Source: Stappia indica
GTDB taxonomy: Bacteria > Pseudomonadota > Alphaproteobacteria > Rhizobiales > Stappiaceae
Assembly (NCBI RefSeq): GCF_001696535.1
Contig: NZ_MBQE01000002.1
Location: 186,001-250,000, forward strand
Length of the DNA: 64,000 bases
Direction of reading: 5' to 3'
How positions within the stretch are numbered: the stretch's first letter is position 1; the number at the start of each line of letters is the position of its first letter. Below are positions 23,246-31,720 of this stretch, in pieces. A program made the translations under genes and the position numbers. The notes beneath the pieces were generated by a model. The model had not been told where the DNA came from. It did no database searches and saw only the letters and a list, made by a program, of their open reading frames with translations.

Positions 23246-23274
23246 TTGCATTCGGCGCGCGGGCGTTCTACCTA
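23246..23274 (+). promoter_or_regulatory. Likely promoter of tRNA-Glu
   Basis: TTGCAT and TACCTA are spaced 17 bp apart and end 29 bp before the tRNA, which is typical spacing for a stable RNA promoter. Confidence 0.5.
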
Positions 23275-23303
23275 CGCCTCCTGTTCGTAACTGACCGGCC
23301 GAC

Positions 23304-23379
23304 GCCCCCATCGTCTAGCGGTCTAGGACGCCGCCCTCTCACGGCGGAAACAGGGGTTCGAGTCCCCTTGGGGGTGCCA
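23304..23379 (+). tRNA. tRNA-Glu (anticodon CTC)
   Basis: A 76-nt cloverleaf starting GCCCCCA and ending TGGGGGT-G-CCA with an encoded CCA tail. The anticodon stem is CCGCC/GGCGG around CTCTCAC, giving CTC at 23338-23340. The T arm is intact with GTTCGAGTC. Position 1 pairs G with U72. Discriminator base is G. The gene stands alone. Confidence 0.97.
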
Positions 23380-23534
23380 ACTTTCCGGCAGCGCTTGAGA
23401 CACAGCGACTTGCCGCCGGTGCTGCGAAATCTCCCGAAAATCGAAATGAATGCGCCCCGTCCCGGGATTTGCATGTCGTTTGTCCGTATCTCCGGTGCGG
23501 CGCTCTTGCCAGCTTGACCCTCGACCGCAACGCA

Positions 23535-23562
23535 AAACGCCGGCGCGTTGGCACCGGCGTTT
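23535..23562 (-). terminator. Terminator of the che operon
   Basis: AAACGCCGG and CCGGCGTTT pair across a ten-base loop, 33 bp after the cheR stop on the minus strand, with a T-rich exit on that strand. Confidence 0.75.
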
Positions 23563-23595
23563 CGTTGTCGTGAAGGCTTCAGATCCTGGCTTGCG

Positions 23596-24459
23596 TCAGC
23601 CTGCGACCTGGAAGCGCGAGCGGGATGCAAGTCCCTGCGTGCCGGTGGCAGCCGTCGGCTGGTAGAGGCCGCGCAGGTCCGGCACCGGCCGGAAGGCATC
23701 GGTCAGGCCGACGACGGTCTCGGCCGCGCCCAGCACCAGATAGCCGTCGGCGGGCATCTGCTTGGAGATGCGCTGCAGCACGTCCACCTTGGTCGGCTGG
23801 TCGAAATAGATCAGCACATTGCGGCAATAGACGATGTCGAACGAGCCGAGCGTCGAAAAGCTCTCGAGCAGGTTGAGCTTGCGCCACTGCACCATAGAGC
23901 GCAGCTCGGGGTTGATCTGCCAGAGATCGCCCTTCTGGGTGAAATATTTCAGCAGCATCTGGATCGGCAGGCCGCGCTGAACCTCGAACTGGCTGTAGAT
24001 GCCGGTCTTGGCCTTTTCCAGAACCTCGTTCGACAGGTCGGTGCCGATGATCTCGACGCGGAAGCCGGCGAGTTTCTGGGCTGCTTCCTTCAGGCAGATG
24101 GCGAGGGAATAGGGCTCCTGGCCCGTGGAGGCGGCCGCGCACCAGATGCGGATGGTCCGGCGGTCGGCCCGTGCCTTCAGCATGGCCGGCAGCATCACTT
24201 CGCGGAAGTGCTGGAACGGCATGCCGTCGCGGAAGAAGAACGACTCGTTGGTGGTCATGGCTTCGACCACCTCGGCGCAGAGCTGGGTTCCCGTCGGCTT
24301 CTGCATCGCCTGGACGAGTTCCGACAGGCCGGCGAGGCTGTGACGCCGCGCCACCGGCAGCAGCCGGCTCTCCACCAGGTACTGCTTCTCGTTGGTCAGA
24401 ACCAGCCCGGACTTGGCCTTCAGGTACTGCTTGAGATACTCGAACTGGGACGCAATCAC
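23596..24459 (-). CDS. cheR: CheR, chemoreceptor glutamate methyltransferase
   Basis: Methylates glutamates of chemoreceptors with S-adenosylmethionine, setting sensory adaptation against CheB. The start is a GTG at 24459, seven bases after a GGAGG and overlapping the cheB stop in GTGA, so the two are translationally coupled. The 287-residue product has the N-terminal all-alpha domain and a Rossmann methyltransferase (RIWCAAASTGQEPYSLAICL). DIVYCRNVLIYFD is the family signature, followed by YLVLGAAETV. No CheD or receptor gene is visible nearby. Confidence 0.95.
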   Translation of the reverse strand: MIASQFEYLKQYLKAKSGLVLTNEKQYLVESRLLPVARRHSLAGLSELVQAMQKPTGTQLCAEVVEAMTTNESFFFRDGMPFQHFREVMLPAMLKARADRRTIRIWCAAASTGQEPYSLAICLKEAAQKLAGFRVEIIGTDLSNEVLEKAKTGIYSQFEVQRGLPIQMLLKYFTQKGDLWQINPELRSMVQWRKLNLLESFSTLGSFDIVYCRNVLIYFDQPTKVDVLQRISKQMPADGYLVLGAAETVVGLTDAFRPVPDLRGLYQPTAATGTQGLASRSRFQVAG

Positions 24460-25664
24460 CTGGGGCCTCCATTCAACAATCCGGAGATCTTGGGGCCGAT
24501 GCGGGTGATCGGCAGGATCTCGCAACACATACCCGTCTGCGCTGCCGCGCCGGGCATGCCCCATACCACGCTGGTCGCCTCGTCCTGGGCGATGACGCTG
24601 CCGCCGCCGGCCGCGATCGTGCGCACGCCGGCCGCGCCGTCATGTCCCATGCCGGTCAGGACCACCGCCAGGGTGGCCGAGCCGTAGACCTTGGCGACGC
24701 TGTCGAACAGCGGATCGACCGCCGGCTTGCAGAAGTTCACCGGCGGGGCATCGGTCAGCCGTGCCACCACCTGGCCGCCGTCCTTGTCGACGATCATGTG
24801 CAGGCCGCCCGGCGCGACATAGATGTGACCGGGCTTCAGCACTTCGCCGTTGTCGGCTTCCTTGGCGGGGCGCATGGCCGCCTTGGCGATATGCTCGGCC
24901 AGGATCGCGGTGAAGGTCGGCGGCATGTGCTGGGTCACCACCACAGGCACTTCGCGGATCGCGGTGCCGATGTCGGTGAACAGCTGCTGCAGCGCCTGCG
25001 GGCCGCCGGTCGACGAGCCGATGGCGACGATGCGCGGGCGGGCGCTGGAATAGGCGCGCGTGCGGATTGCCGGAGCGGCGGCCTGTGCCGCCGCACCGGC
25101 GGCAAGACGGGTATAGCCGGCCGGCGCGGCGCTGGCCGGGGTCTGCGAGGCGGTGCGACCGGCTGCGGTCTGGGCACGCATCATGCGTCCACCGGCCGAG
25201 CTGCTGCCGCGGCGGCGCTGGCCCAGGGCCTTCACCTTGTCGATGAGCTCGCGGCGGAAGTCGATGGAGGTGGTGACCTCGCTGGTCGACTCCGGCTTGG
25301 GGACGTAGTCCTGCGCGCCGAGCGAGAGGGCGCGCAAGCTCACTTCCGCGTTGCGGCGGGTCAGCGTCGAGGCCATGACGACGACGAGATCGCGCTTCTT
25401 GCGCAGCATCAGGGGAAGGGCGGTCAGGCCGTCCATCTCCGGCATCTCGATGTCCAGCACCACGACATCGGGGTTGGAGCGTTCGATGTCGTCGACGGCG
25501 AGCTTGCCGTTGCGATGGGAGGCGACGAGCTCAAGGGCCGGGTCTGCCTCGACCCAGCGGCTGAGCAGGCCGCGAATGACGACGGAATCGTCAACAACCA
25601 TGACGCGGATGCAATCCGCCCTGGCGCCGTCCCGTGGGGCCGGCGCTGAAGAACTGGCGATCAT
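24456..25664 (-). CDS. cheB: CheB, receptor methylesterase/response regulator
   Basis: Phosphorylation-activated esterase and glutamine deamidase acting on chemoreceptors. The N-terminal receiver (about residues 19-140) has the phosphoacceptor Asp71 in VVVLDIEMPEMDG. An Ala-rich linker leads to the CheB esterase domain (about 210-400) with catalytic Ser in GSSTGGPQAL, His in VTQHMPPTFT and Asp in TGMGHDGAAG. The 402-residue length is slightly long because of the linker. It is downstream of cheY and coupled to cheR. Confidence 0.96.
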   Translation of the reverse strand: MIASSSAPAPRDGARADCIRVMVVDDSVVIRGLLSRWVEADPALELVASHRNGKLAVDDIERSNPDVVVLDIEMPEMDGLTALPLMLRKKRDLVVVMASTLTRRNAEVSLRALSLGAQDYVPKPESTSEVTTSIDFRRELIDKVKALGQRRRGSSSAGGRMMRAQTAAGRTASQTPASAAPAGYTRLAAGAAAQAAAPAIRTRAYSSARPRIVAIGSSTGGPQALQQLFTDIGTAIREVPVVVTQHMPPTFTAILAEHIAKAAMRPAKEADNGEVLKPGHIYVAPGGLHMIVDKDGGQVVARLTDAPPVNFCKPAVDPLFDSVAKVYGSATLAVVLTGMGHDGAAGVRTIAAGGGSVIAQDEATSVVWGMPGAAAQTGMCCEILPITRIGPKISGLLNGGPR

Positions 25665-25686
25665 GTGGTACAGCCCTGCAGAGGGG

Positions 25687-26052
25687 TTACAGCAGTCCGG
25701 CTTCCTGGAACTTCGCTTCCACGATGTCCTTGTCGAACGGCTTCATGATGTACTCGTTGGCGCCCGCGCGCATGGCACGGGTGATATGGGCCACGTCGTT
25801 CTCCGTGGTGCAGAACACCACGATGGGCTTCTCGCCGCCATATTCCTTGCGCAGCGCCAGCAGGAACTCCAGACCGTCCATCTCGGGCATGTTCCAGTCC
25901 AGCAGGATCGCGTCGGGCATGCGCTCGCGGCAGGCCTGCAGGGCCTTGAGACCGTCCTCGGCCTCGGAGATCTCGAAGGAGAGGTCCTCGAGAATGCGGC
26001 GGGCGACCTTGCGGATGACGCTGGAGTCGTCGACGACCAGACAGTGCTTCAT
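25687..26052 (-). CDS. cheY: CheY-type single-domain response regulator
   Basis: A 121-residue stand-alone receiver with the acidic pair Asp8/Asp9, phosphoacceptor Asp52 in ILLDWNMPEMDG, a Thr in VVFCTTE and the Lys in YIMKPFD. It would carry the signal from CheA to the flagellar motor or act as a phosphate sink, as alphaproteobacteria often have more than one CheY. Its place between cheW and cheB in the operon supports a chemotaxis role. Confidence 0.92.
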   Translation of the reverse strand: MKHCLVVDDSSVIRKVARRILEDLSFEISEAEDGLKALQACRERMPDAILLDWNMPEMDGLEFLLALRKEYGGEKPIVVFCTTENDVAHITRAMRAGANEYIMKPFDKDIVEAKFQEAGLL

Positions 26053-26099
26053 ATCTTGTTCTCCCGAGTGTCGGGTTTCTCTTCGCCGGTTTGGTCGCG

Positions 26100-26579
26100 T
26101 CAGGCCGCAGCCATGGGCTCGAACATCGCTCCGAAGAGGCGGGTGACGTCGAGAATGATCATCAGCTTGCCGTCCAGCCGGTGCACGCCGCCGGAAATTT
26201 CCGCCCAGCGCTTGTCGAGGTTGGAAGGATTCGGCTCCATCGAGTCGTTCGACAGGCGCAGCACTTCGCCGACCTGGTCGATGACGAGGCCGTAGCTCTC
26301 GCCCTTGTGCTCGATGCCGACGGCCATCACCTGGGCATTCGCGTCCCTGGCCGGCAGGTGCAGGCGCTTGCGCATGTCGATCGCCGTGACGATGCGACCG
26401 CGCAGGTTGAGCACGCCGGCCACTTCCGGGGCGGCCAGCGGCACACGGGTCACGCTCTCGGGAACGAAGACGTCGTGCACCTGGCTGATCGGCAGGCCGA
26501 AGAGCTGGCCACCGATGATGACGGTGACATACTGGATGGTATCGTCGATACCGGCCGCGAGATTGTCGTTGTGCCTCAT
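26100..26579 (-). CDS. cheW: CheW, chemotaxis coupling protein
   Basis: Scaffold that joins receptors to CheA. The 159-residue product is one CheW SH3-like domain. Recognisable segments are QYVTVIIGGQLFGLPISQVHDV, GVLNLRGRIVTAIDMRKRL (with the conserved N-x-RG) and a C-terminal GKLMIILDVTRLFG. The start overlaps the cheA stop by four bases (ATGA), showing tight operon coupling. Confidence 0.95.
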   Translation of the reverse strand: MRHNDNLAAGIDDTIQYVTVIIGGQLFGLPISQVHDVFVPESVTRVPLAAPEVAGVLNLRGRIVTAIDMRKRLHLPARDANAQVMAVGIEHKGESYGLVIDQVGEVLRLSNDSMEPNPSNLDKRWAEISGGVHRLDGKLMIILDVTRLFGAMFEPMAAA

Positions 26580-29344
26580 GCCGCAATTCCCATTTCACCG
26601 GCGAACAGATCCTTCAGCGAGGCGATCAGCCCCGGACGGTCGAACTTCGCCACATAGTCGTCGAAACCGGCCTGGCGGCCGCGCTCGATGGAGGCCGGGG
26701 AGACCACGGCCGACAGTGCCAGAACCGGCAGCTTGCGGAAGCGCGGATCGCGGCGCAGAGCCTCGCAGAACTCGAAGCCGTTGATTTCCGGCATCTCGAT
26801 GTCGCTGACGATCGCCTGGAACGTGTCGCCGTTCTCCAGCAGCTCGAAGGCCTGGCGCGCGCCGTTGACGGCGGTGACGTCATAGCCGGCCGCCTTGAGC
26901 ACGGGCGTCAGCATGTTGCGGAAGAAGGCGCTGTCGTCGACCAGCAGGACCTTCTTGGTCAGCGCGGCGATGTCCATCTCCTTGCGCATGAACCAGTCCT
27001 CGAAGGCCTGCGGCAGGTAGTAGCCGAGGTCGATGATCTCGGTCGCCTTGTCCTTGATGACCGCCGATCCGAGGATGCCGGCCCGGTCGGAGCCGACCTC
27101 GATGTTCATGCGGTCCTCGACGATGTCGACGATCTCGTCGACGACGAGGCCCATGGAGCGGCCGGCGTCCGAGAACACCAGCATCGGCTGGGTGCCTTCG
27201 CCGCGGCGGGTCTGCGAAGCCTCGATATAGACCAGCGGCATCAGCGAGCCGCGGTACTGGACCAGGTCGCGGCCGTTGGAATGCTCGATCTTGGAGACCT
27301 CGAATTCCTCCAGGCGGGTGACCAGCGACAGCGGCACCGCCTTGGGCTCGGGCGAGCCGGCGCGGAACAGCAGCATCGACACGGTCGACTGGCCGTCGAG
27401 GGCGGAGGTCATGGCGTCCTCCGCTTCCTTGCGCTCGTTCTCGGCGACGACGCTGGAGGCATGGCTTGCCATGGCCGAGGCGACGCCGTTCGGATCGATG
27501 ATCATGATCACCGCGCCATCGCCCAGGATGGTATTGCCGGAGAACATGGTCAGGTTGCGCAGCATGGAGGACATCGGCTTGACGACGATTTCCTCGGTGT
27601 GGAACACGCCGTCGACGACGACGCCGAAGGTCTGGCTGCCGACCTGCATCACCACGATGAAGCCGGTGTCGGACTCGATCTCCTGGTCGCCGTCATTGGG
27701 ACCGACGCCGAGCAGCTGGGACATGTGCACCAGCGGCAGCAGCTTGTTGCGCAGGCGCAGGACGGGGGTGTCCTTGATGCGCTCGATGCGATGCTCGGAG
27801 TTGGACTGGACACGCACCAGCTCGACCACCGACAGCTGCGGGATGGCGAAGCGGTCGCCGCCGGCCTCGACGATCAGCGCCGAGACGATGGCGAGCGTCA
27901 GCGGGATCTTGATGATGAAGCTGGAACCGCGACCCGGCACAGAGCGCAGGTCGATGGTGCCGCCGATCAGCTCCACGTTGTTGCGCACCACGTCCATGCC
28001 GACGCCGCGGCCCGAGACGCTGGTGATGTTCTGCGCGGTGGAGAAGCCTGCGTGGAAGATGAACTTGTGGATCTGCTGATCCGTCATCTTGTCGAGCTCG
28101 GCCTCGGAGGCCAGCCCGCGCTCCAGCACCTTGGCCTTGACCCGGTCGACATCGATGCCGCGACCGTCGTCCTTGACCTCGATGATGATGTGGCCGCCTT
28201 CATGATAGGCGGACAGCGTGATCGTGCCCTTCTCCGGCTTGCCGGCGACGCGACGGTCGGACGGCATCTCCAGCCCGTGATCGGCGGAGTTGCGGATCAT
28301 GTGGGTGAGCGGATCCTTGATCAGCTCGAGAACCTGGCGGTCCAGCTCGGTCTCGGCGCCGATCATCTCCAGCTCGATCGGCTTGTCGAGTTCCTGGCTG
28401 AGATCGCGGACGATGCGCGGCAGCTTCTGCCAGGCATTGCCGATCGGCTGCATGCGCGTCTTCATGACGCCTTCCTGCAGCTCGGCGGTGACGTTCGACA
28501 GGCGCTGCAGCGGCACCTTGAACTCGGAATCCTCGTGGCGACGGACGATCTCGAGCAGCTGGTTGCGGGTGAGCACCAGCTCGGAGACCATGGTCATCAG
28601 GTGCTCGAGCGTCTCGACCGCAACGCGGATCGACTGGCTCGAGACAGATGCCTTCTTCTCGCCCTTCTCGGCGGTCTCGCGCGTTGCAGCTTCTTCCTCG
28701 CGGACACGGCTGCGGGGAGCGAGCGCTGCCGGCGGGGCGGCCTCGGCCTCCATCTCGGCATCGGCCTCGATCTCGGAGATGGGAGCGGAAACGGGGAGCT
28801 CGACTTCGACCTCGGCTTCGCGGAACGCACGCTCCAGCTCGTCGAGGGACACTTCGCCGGGGCGCAGCGGGCGCTCCAGAACCTGCTCGACCAGCTCGCC
28901 GCGGGCCAGGCCGTCATCCTCGGCCTCGGGAGCCTCGTCGGCCGCACTGCCGCGGGTGTCGGCTTCCAGCGCCATGCGCTCCAGCTCGGAGATCAGGTCG
29001 TGGTCGCTGCCGGCCGGCTCGGTGCCGTTGGCGGCCTCGAGCTCGGCCAGGATCTCCTTGATCCGGTCGATGGAGGAGAGAATGAGCGAAACCGCGTCGG
29101 GCGTCACCTTGGCGCCGTCGCGGAACTTGCCCATCAACGTCTCGCCGGCATGGGCGAGGGCCTCGAGCCGCGGCAGGCCAAGGAAGCCGCAGGTGCCCTT
29201 GATCGTGTGGACGAGACGGAAAACGTTGTCGAGAATCTTCGCGTTGTTCGGTTCCTGTTCGAACTTAACGAGCTCGACGTCGACGACATCCAGGCTCTCG
29301 TTCGTTTCTGTGAGGAACTCGCTAAGCAGGTCGTCCATGGCCAT
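26576..29344 (-). CDS. cheA: CheA hybrid histidine kinase with C-terminal receiver
   Basis: Chemotaxis kinase of 922 residues. The Hpt/P1 domain has phosphoacceptor His46 in RLVHTIKGTCGFLG. A long acidic linker (about 135-250) takes the place of a recognisable P2 domain. Dimerisation helices and an ATPase with HMIRNSADHGLE, DDGRGID and SGRGVGMD follow. Two CheW-like regions come next (FAIPQLSVVELVRV, then a second after residue 640), and the protein ends in a receiver (about 795-915, KVLLVDDSAF, Asp in IVSDIEMPEING). Ordinary CheA lacks the receiver. The start at 29344 is chosen over 29395; 29338 is an alternative. Confidence 0.93.
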   Translation of the reverse strand: MAMDDLLSEFLTETNESLDVVDVELVKFEQEPNNAKILDNVFRLVHTIKGTCGFLGLPRLEALAHAGETLMGKFRDGAKVTPDAVSLILSSIDRIKEILAELEAANGTEPAGSDHDLISELERMALEADTRGSAADEAPEAEDDGLARGELVEQVLERPLRPGEVSLDELERAFREAEVEVELPVSAPISEIEADAEMEAEAAPPAALAPRSRVREEEAATRETAEKGEKKASVSSQSIRVAVETLEHLMTMVSELVLTRNQLLEIVRRHEDSEFKVPLQRLSNVTAELQEGVMKTRMQPIGNAWQKLPRIVRDLSQELDKPIELEMIGAETELDRQVLELIKDPLTHMIRNSADHGLEMPSDRRVAGKPEKGTITLSAYHEGGHIIIEVKDDGRGIDVDRVKAKVLERGLASEAELDKMTDQQIHKFIFHAGFSTAQNITSVSGRGVGMDVVRNNVELIGGTIDLRSVPGRGSSFIIKIPLTLAIVSALIVEAGGDRFAIPQLSVVELVRVQSNSEHRIERIKDTPVLRLRNKLLPLVHMSQLLGVGPNDGDQEIESDTGFIVVMQVGSQTFGVVVDGVFHTEEIVVKPMSSMLRNLTMFSGNTILGDGAVIMIIDPNGVASAMASHASSVVAENERKEAEDAMTSALDGQSTVSMLLFRAGSPEPKAVPLSLVTRLEEFEVSKIEHSNGRDLVQYRGSLMPLVYIEASQTRRGEGTQPMLVFSDAGRSMGLVVDEIVDIVEDRMNIEVGSDRAGILGSAVIKDKATEIIDLGYYLPQAFEDWFMRKEMDIAALTKKVLLVDDSAFFRNMLTPVLKAAGYDVTAVNGARQAFELLENGDTFQAIVSDIEMPEINGFEFCEALRRDPRFRKLPVLALSAVVSPASIERGRQAGFDDYVAKFDRPGLIASLKDLFAGEMGIAA

Positions 29345-29469
29345 ACTCACCCGACTGGTTACTGGTACACGATCCGAACCCTGTATCCGGACCACCCATC
29401 CCTATCGGTGACAATGCGGCTTAAACAGTTAAGATAGCCTGAAGCGGTGTGGGGTGCTTTTGAAGCAGT

Positions 29470-30114
29470 TTAACCTATGCAGGCTGCAGTAATCCTTACT
29501 CCGTCGTCTTCCTTAACGACTTCTAAATCCATGCCCGACTCGCGTGCCAGAAGCACTGCGTAGACCGGCTGCACGGTGTGCGCGTCGATCCTCTCCGGCT
29601 CCTTGCCGGATGTCATCTCGAGGACAAGCGCCGGAACCTTGGTTGTCGATCCGGTTACTTTCAACCGGAAGGTGGGCGTCAGGGCATCGCCGTCCATGGT
29701 GACGGTGATCAGGCCGCCGCGCGGGACGCACTGGTTGGCCAGCAGGATCAGGTTGAGCAGCAGCTTGACCCGGTTCTTGGCCATCAGCAGGCGGGGCACC
29801 TGCCAGTCGAGATCCGCCTTCTCGTTGGCCAGGAAGCCGGCCGCGACCGAATGGGCATCGCCGAGATCGATCTCCGCGCCGGCCGAACCGGCGGCGCCGA
29901 AGGCGAGGCGCGCGAACTGCAGTTTCGCCGAGGCCTGACGCGCGCTCTTGCGGATCAGGTCCATCGCGAATTCCTTCATGTCCTCGTTGTTCTCCTCGTC
30001 GAGAACCTCGAGGCCATTGGTAATTGCGCCAACGGGGGAAATGATGTCGTGGCAGACGCGGCTCGCCACCAGGGCGGCAAGATCGAGGGCGCTGAGTTCG
30101 TCGATGGCGGTCAT
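29470..30114 (-). CDS. chpT: ChpT, histidine phosphotransferase of the CtrA relay
   Basis: In alphaproteobacteria ChpT passes phosphate from the hybrid kinase CckA to CtrA and CpdR. The 214-residue protein has the dimerising helical hairpin with phospho-His22 in VASRVCHDIISPVGAITNGLEVL. A degenerate ATPase-like domain follows (LLLNLILLANQCVPRGGLITV) without nucleotide-binding boxes, as expected for this family. The start at 30114 gives the family N-terminus. It lies 125 bp upstream of cheA on the same strand. CtrA is encoded at 47383; CckA is not in the window. Confidence 0.92.
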   Translation of the reverse strand: MTAIDELSALDLAALVASRVCHDIISPVGAITNGLEVLDEENNEDMKEFAMDLIRKSARQASAKLQFARLAFGAAGSAGAEIDLGDAHSVAAGFLANEKADLDWQVPRLLMAKNRVKLLLNLILLANQCVPRGGLITVTMDGDALTPTFRLKVTGSTTKVPALVLEMTSGKEPERIDAHTVQPVYAVLLARESGMDLEVVKEDDGVRITAACIG

Positions 30115-30299
30115 GCGATGTCCTTGGCGGGTGTCCCTGGCGGAGTCCTGGCAGTGCGCTACGGTCATGCGGGCGGCCGTTCCCGGCAGCCAGGGCCGAT
30201 GTTGCTCCGGCGCAGACCCGCCGGGCGGCACGATTCGGCCCTTGCGAAAGGGTTACACCGCCCTTCCCACGCTGCCAAGCCATCCGGCGATGGCGGAAT

Positions 30300-30794
30300 T
30301 CAGCGGCTGCACCCTTGCGCCCGCGCCCGACTCTCGGCCTCGGCGAGCAGGCTCGCGGGATCGGAGAGGAACAGGAAGCGGTTGATCTCCGAATGGAAGA
30401 GCAGCAGCCGGCCCTCGTGCAGTGCGAAGATCAGCGGGTTGCCGATGGTGACGAAGCCTTCCGCCAGCGCCAGCGGATCGCAGCCTCGCAAGTGCGGCGC
30501 ATAGACCTGCGGATCCTTCGCGAAGGCGGCGCGGTTGCCCTCGTTGACGAACATCCACACCGTGTCGTCCCAGCGCAGCTCCTGGCGCCGGTCGCCCTCG
30601 CGCGGCATGCGGTCGATGAAATAGGCGACCGGGTCGCGGCCGCCGAGCGCATAGCCCGAAACCGGGTCGGTGGCATAGTCGAGGGCACGGACGGGACCCG
30701 CGAGCGCGACAAGCGCCAGCACGGCAGGGAGGGCGCGCAAGTATCGGTGCGCCGTCCACCATAATCTTTTCCGATTTCGACTACACTCTGACAT
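30300..30794 (-). CDS. Exported YHS-domain protein
   Basis: A 164-residue protein with a signal peptide (HRYLRALPAVLALVALAGPVRA, cleavage near residue 36). A YHS-type domain follows: VSGYALGGRDPVAYFIDRMPREG, then WDDTVWMFVNEGNRAAFAKDPQVYAPHLRGCDPLALAEG. YHS domains are often metal-associated, but the function here is unknown. The start at 30794 is the in-frame ATG nearest the signal peptide; the ORF stays open far upstream without similarity. It is divergent from eipA, and the 185-bp gap to chpT shows no gene. Confidence 0.8.
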   Translation of the reverse strand: MSECSRNRKRLWWTAHRYLRALPAVLALVALAGPVRALDYATDPVSGYALGGRDPVAYFIDRMPREGDRRQELRWDDTVWMFVNEGNRAAFAKDPQVYAPHLRGCDPLALAEGFVTIGNPLIFALHEGRLLLFHSEINRFLFLSDPASLLAEAESRARAQGCSR

Positions 30795-30956
30795 CGAATC
30801 AGTCCCGCGATCCCCGGACGACGACTGTGCCTGCAAGGCGGGCCCGGGGGCAACCGCGGAGGTTTCCGGCGCGGCCCGCGTCCGGCGCCGGTGTCCCCCG
30901 GCCGCCCGCAAGGCTCGCGCCGTTCCCTTGCATGAGAGCGTTGAGGACGGACCATC

Positions 30957-31559
30957 ATGACGCGACTTTCCCACTTCCGCACCCGCCGTTCCGCGGCTGC
31001 CTTCGCCGCAACGCTGGTTCTCGGCCTCGCCGCGTTGATTTCCGCAGGCGTGCCGCAGGCGCGCGCTCAGCAGCCGGAGCAGTACAGCCAGGGCGAATTG
31101 GTCGATGCCGGCCATCGCTTCTTCGGCCAGCTGTCGGGTGGTCTTGCCTCGGTGGTGGAGCGCGCGGTCTCGCAATACGGCCAGCCGAACGGCTACATCC
31201 TCGGCGAGGAGGGCTCGGGCGCGCTGCTGGCCGGTGCCCGCTACGGCGAAGGGCAGCTCTACACGCGCAACGCCGGCACTCACAAGGTGTTCTGGCAGGG
31301 CCCGTCCTTCGGTTGGGACATCGGCGGCGACGGCGCCCGGGTGATGATGCTGGTCTACAATCTGCCCGACACTTCGGCGATCTACCGCCGCTATGTTGGC
31401 GTCAACGGCTCGGCCTATCTGATCGGCGGCTTCGGCATGACGGTGTTGTCCAACCACGACATCTACGTGGTTCCCGTGCGGGCGGGCGTCGGCGCGCGTC
31501 TCGGCGTCAATGTCGGCTATCTCAAGTTCACCGACCAGCCGACCTGGAATCCTTTTTGA
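30957..31559 (+). CDS. eipA: EipA-like periplasmic envelope-integrity protein (DUF1134)
   Basis: A 200-residue exported protein of family DUF1134, named EipA in Brucella, where it supports envelope integrity and its gene is controlled by CtrA. A signal peptide ends at QARAQ near residue 38. The mature domain has GYILGEEGSGALLAGARYGEGQLYT, GPSFGWDIGGDG and a C-terminal barrel-like GVNVGYLKFTDQPTWNPF. The nearby chpT matches the linkage I recall from Brucella. I see no TTAA-N7-TTAA box in the 162 bp upstream. Confidence 0.88.
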   Translation: MTRLSHFRTRRSAAAFAATLVLGLAALISAGVPQARAQQPEQYSQGELVDAGHRFFGQLSGGLASVVERAVSQYGQPNGYILGEEGSGALLAGARYGEGQLYTRNAGTHKVFWQGPSFGWDIGGDGARVMMLVYNLPDTSAIYRRYVGVNGSAYLIGGFGMTVLSNHDIYVVPVRAGVGARLGVNVGYLKFTDQPTWNPF

Positions 31560-31720
31560 TTGCTTGCCCCGCGAGATGCTTGGCGCATGACGCCGCGTCT
31601 TGTATCAGAATGCATGGTAAAACATGCAGGCGTGCCGCGGGCGGCGTCCGGCGGCACCTTGCTTCGAGGTGCGCATGTGCGCCCTCGCGGCCTTGAGGGG
31701 CCAGATGGTGGTGAGCGGTC

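Noticed and set aside
29421-29432. TTAA-ACAG-TTAA before cheA as a CtrA box
   Set aside because: The spacing is four bases rather than seven, so it does not fit the CtrA consensus.
27281-29437. Plus-strand open frame of 718 codons opposite cheA
   Set aside because: Shadow of the cheA codon pattern; His/Asp/Gln-rich with no motif.
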